64,000 nucleotides of DNA from Burkholderia catarinensis (GTDB lineage Bacteria > Pseudomonadota > Gammaproteobacteria > Burkholderiales > Burkholderiaceae), in contig NZ_MDEQ02000011.1 of NCBI RefSeq assembly GCF_001883705.2, positions 124,001 through 188,000 on the forward strand, read 5' to 3'. A model generated the notes under the pieces. The model was not told the origin of the DNA, did not search any database, and worked only from the letters and a program-made list of their open reading frames with translations. Shown piece after piece: positions 63,849 to 64,000 of this stretch. Position 1 is the stretch's first letter; every line of letters starts with the position of its first letter. A program made the position numbers and the translations under genes.

Positions 63849-64000
63849 CGTTTGATCCTGCGGGTACCCTGCGGCGGGCTCCAGCCCAGTTCCGCGGAAA
63901 TGGCTCGCGCTTCGCGCTGCACGAGCGGAATCAGTTCGTCCATCCGGTCGTGCGGCATGTACGGAATCGTGCTCGCGACCGACACGGCCGCGACGATCGC
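63845..64000 (-). CDS. IclR-family regulator, 3' end only
   Basis: Only the last 51 codons are in the window; the gene continues past the right edge. The fragment AAVSVASTIPYMPHDRMDEL...AISAELGWSP is typical of the end of an IclR effector domain. Its TGA overlaps the dgoK ATG, so it appears to be the first gene of, and probable regulator for, the galactonate/arabinose operon. Confidence 0.75.
   Translation of the reverse strand, partial: AIVAAVSVASTIPYMPHDRMDELIPLVQREARAISAELGWSPPQGTRRIKR

Overview
The window is about 67% GC, lacks insertion sequences, tRNA and rRNA genes and CRISPR arrays, and is densely packed with housekeeping and catabolic genes. Protein sequences and gene neighbourhoods (leuS-lptE-holA-proA-hemJ, bamE opposite fur, edd-eda opposite hexR, maeB with a phosphotransacetylase-like tail, gltIJKL next to gdhA) point to a beta-proteobacterium of the genus Burkholderia, probably the B. 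cepacia complex, main chromosome. The genus is inferred from recalled protein similarity, not from a database search. Fifty-six protein-coding genes are called; one, an IclR-type regulator, runs off the right edge.

Layout. 0-7 kb: a class II glutamine amidotransferase, a 638-bp AT-rich gap and a 1,752-residue autotransporter. 7-12 kb: glutamate/aspartate ABC importer gltIJKL and glutamate dehydrogenase. 12-17 kb: a LysR regulator, purB, and an amine-type FAD oxidoreductase divergent from a TetR regulator across a palindromic operator. 17-23 kb: a gluconate and Entner-Doudoroff block (gntP-gntK, edd-eda, hexR) with two HexR-like boxes. 23-32 kb: a minus-strand housekeeping run (bamE, dapB, exbB, exbD, leuS, lptE, holA, proA, hemJ) with an unusual hairpin in the leuS leader. 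32-37 kb: fur, then an allantoin-degradation pair (alc, allA) with a DctA-type transporter and a GntR/FCD regulator flanked by PdhR-like boxes. 37-42 kb: a CynR-like regulator with an MFS exporter, then an idonate/gluconate dehydrogenase pair with its own LysR regulator. 42-49 kb: gapA, tktA, a spermidine-synthase-like gene, a four-copy 49-bp tandem repeat in front of a VOC-family gene and rsmE, and a secreted barnase-type RNase with its barstar. 49-55 kb: a free-standing structured RNA, maeB, thiL-pgpA-pncC and pyrF. 55-64 kb: a sugar-acid operon running IclR-dgoK-dgoA-SDR-araFGH-SDR-galM on the minus strand.

Metabolically the region is centred on glyceraldehyde-3-phosphate and pyruvate. Gluconate (gntPK, edd-eda), idonate (idnDO) and galactose/arabinose (araFGH, dehydrogenases, dgoKA) all enter through oxidised sugar acids and KDPG-type aldolases, consistent with an organism that relies on Entner-Doudoroff chemistry; gapA, tktA and maeB serve the lower pathway.

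The least explained objects are the orphan RNA at about 49,662-49,814 (a three-stem fold whose stem occludes a five-codon Met-Leu-Leu-Leu-Leu ORF, followed by a strong terminator), the 20-bp-stem hairpin at 29,227-29,275 in the leuS leader, and the 49-bp tandem repeat at 46,721-46,912. Several operator-like palindromes let specific regulators be paired with specific targets.
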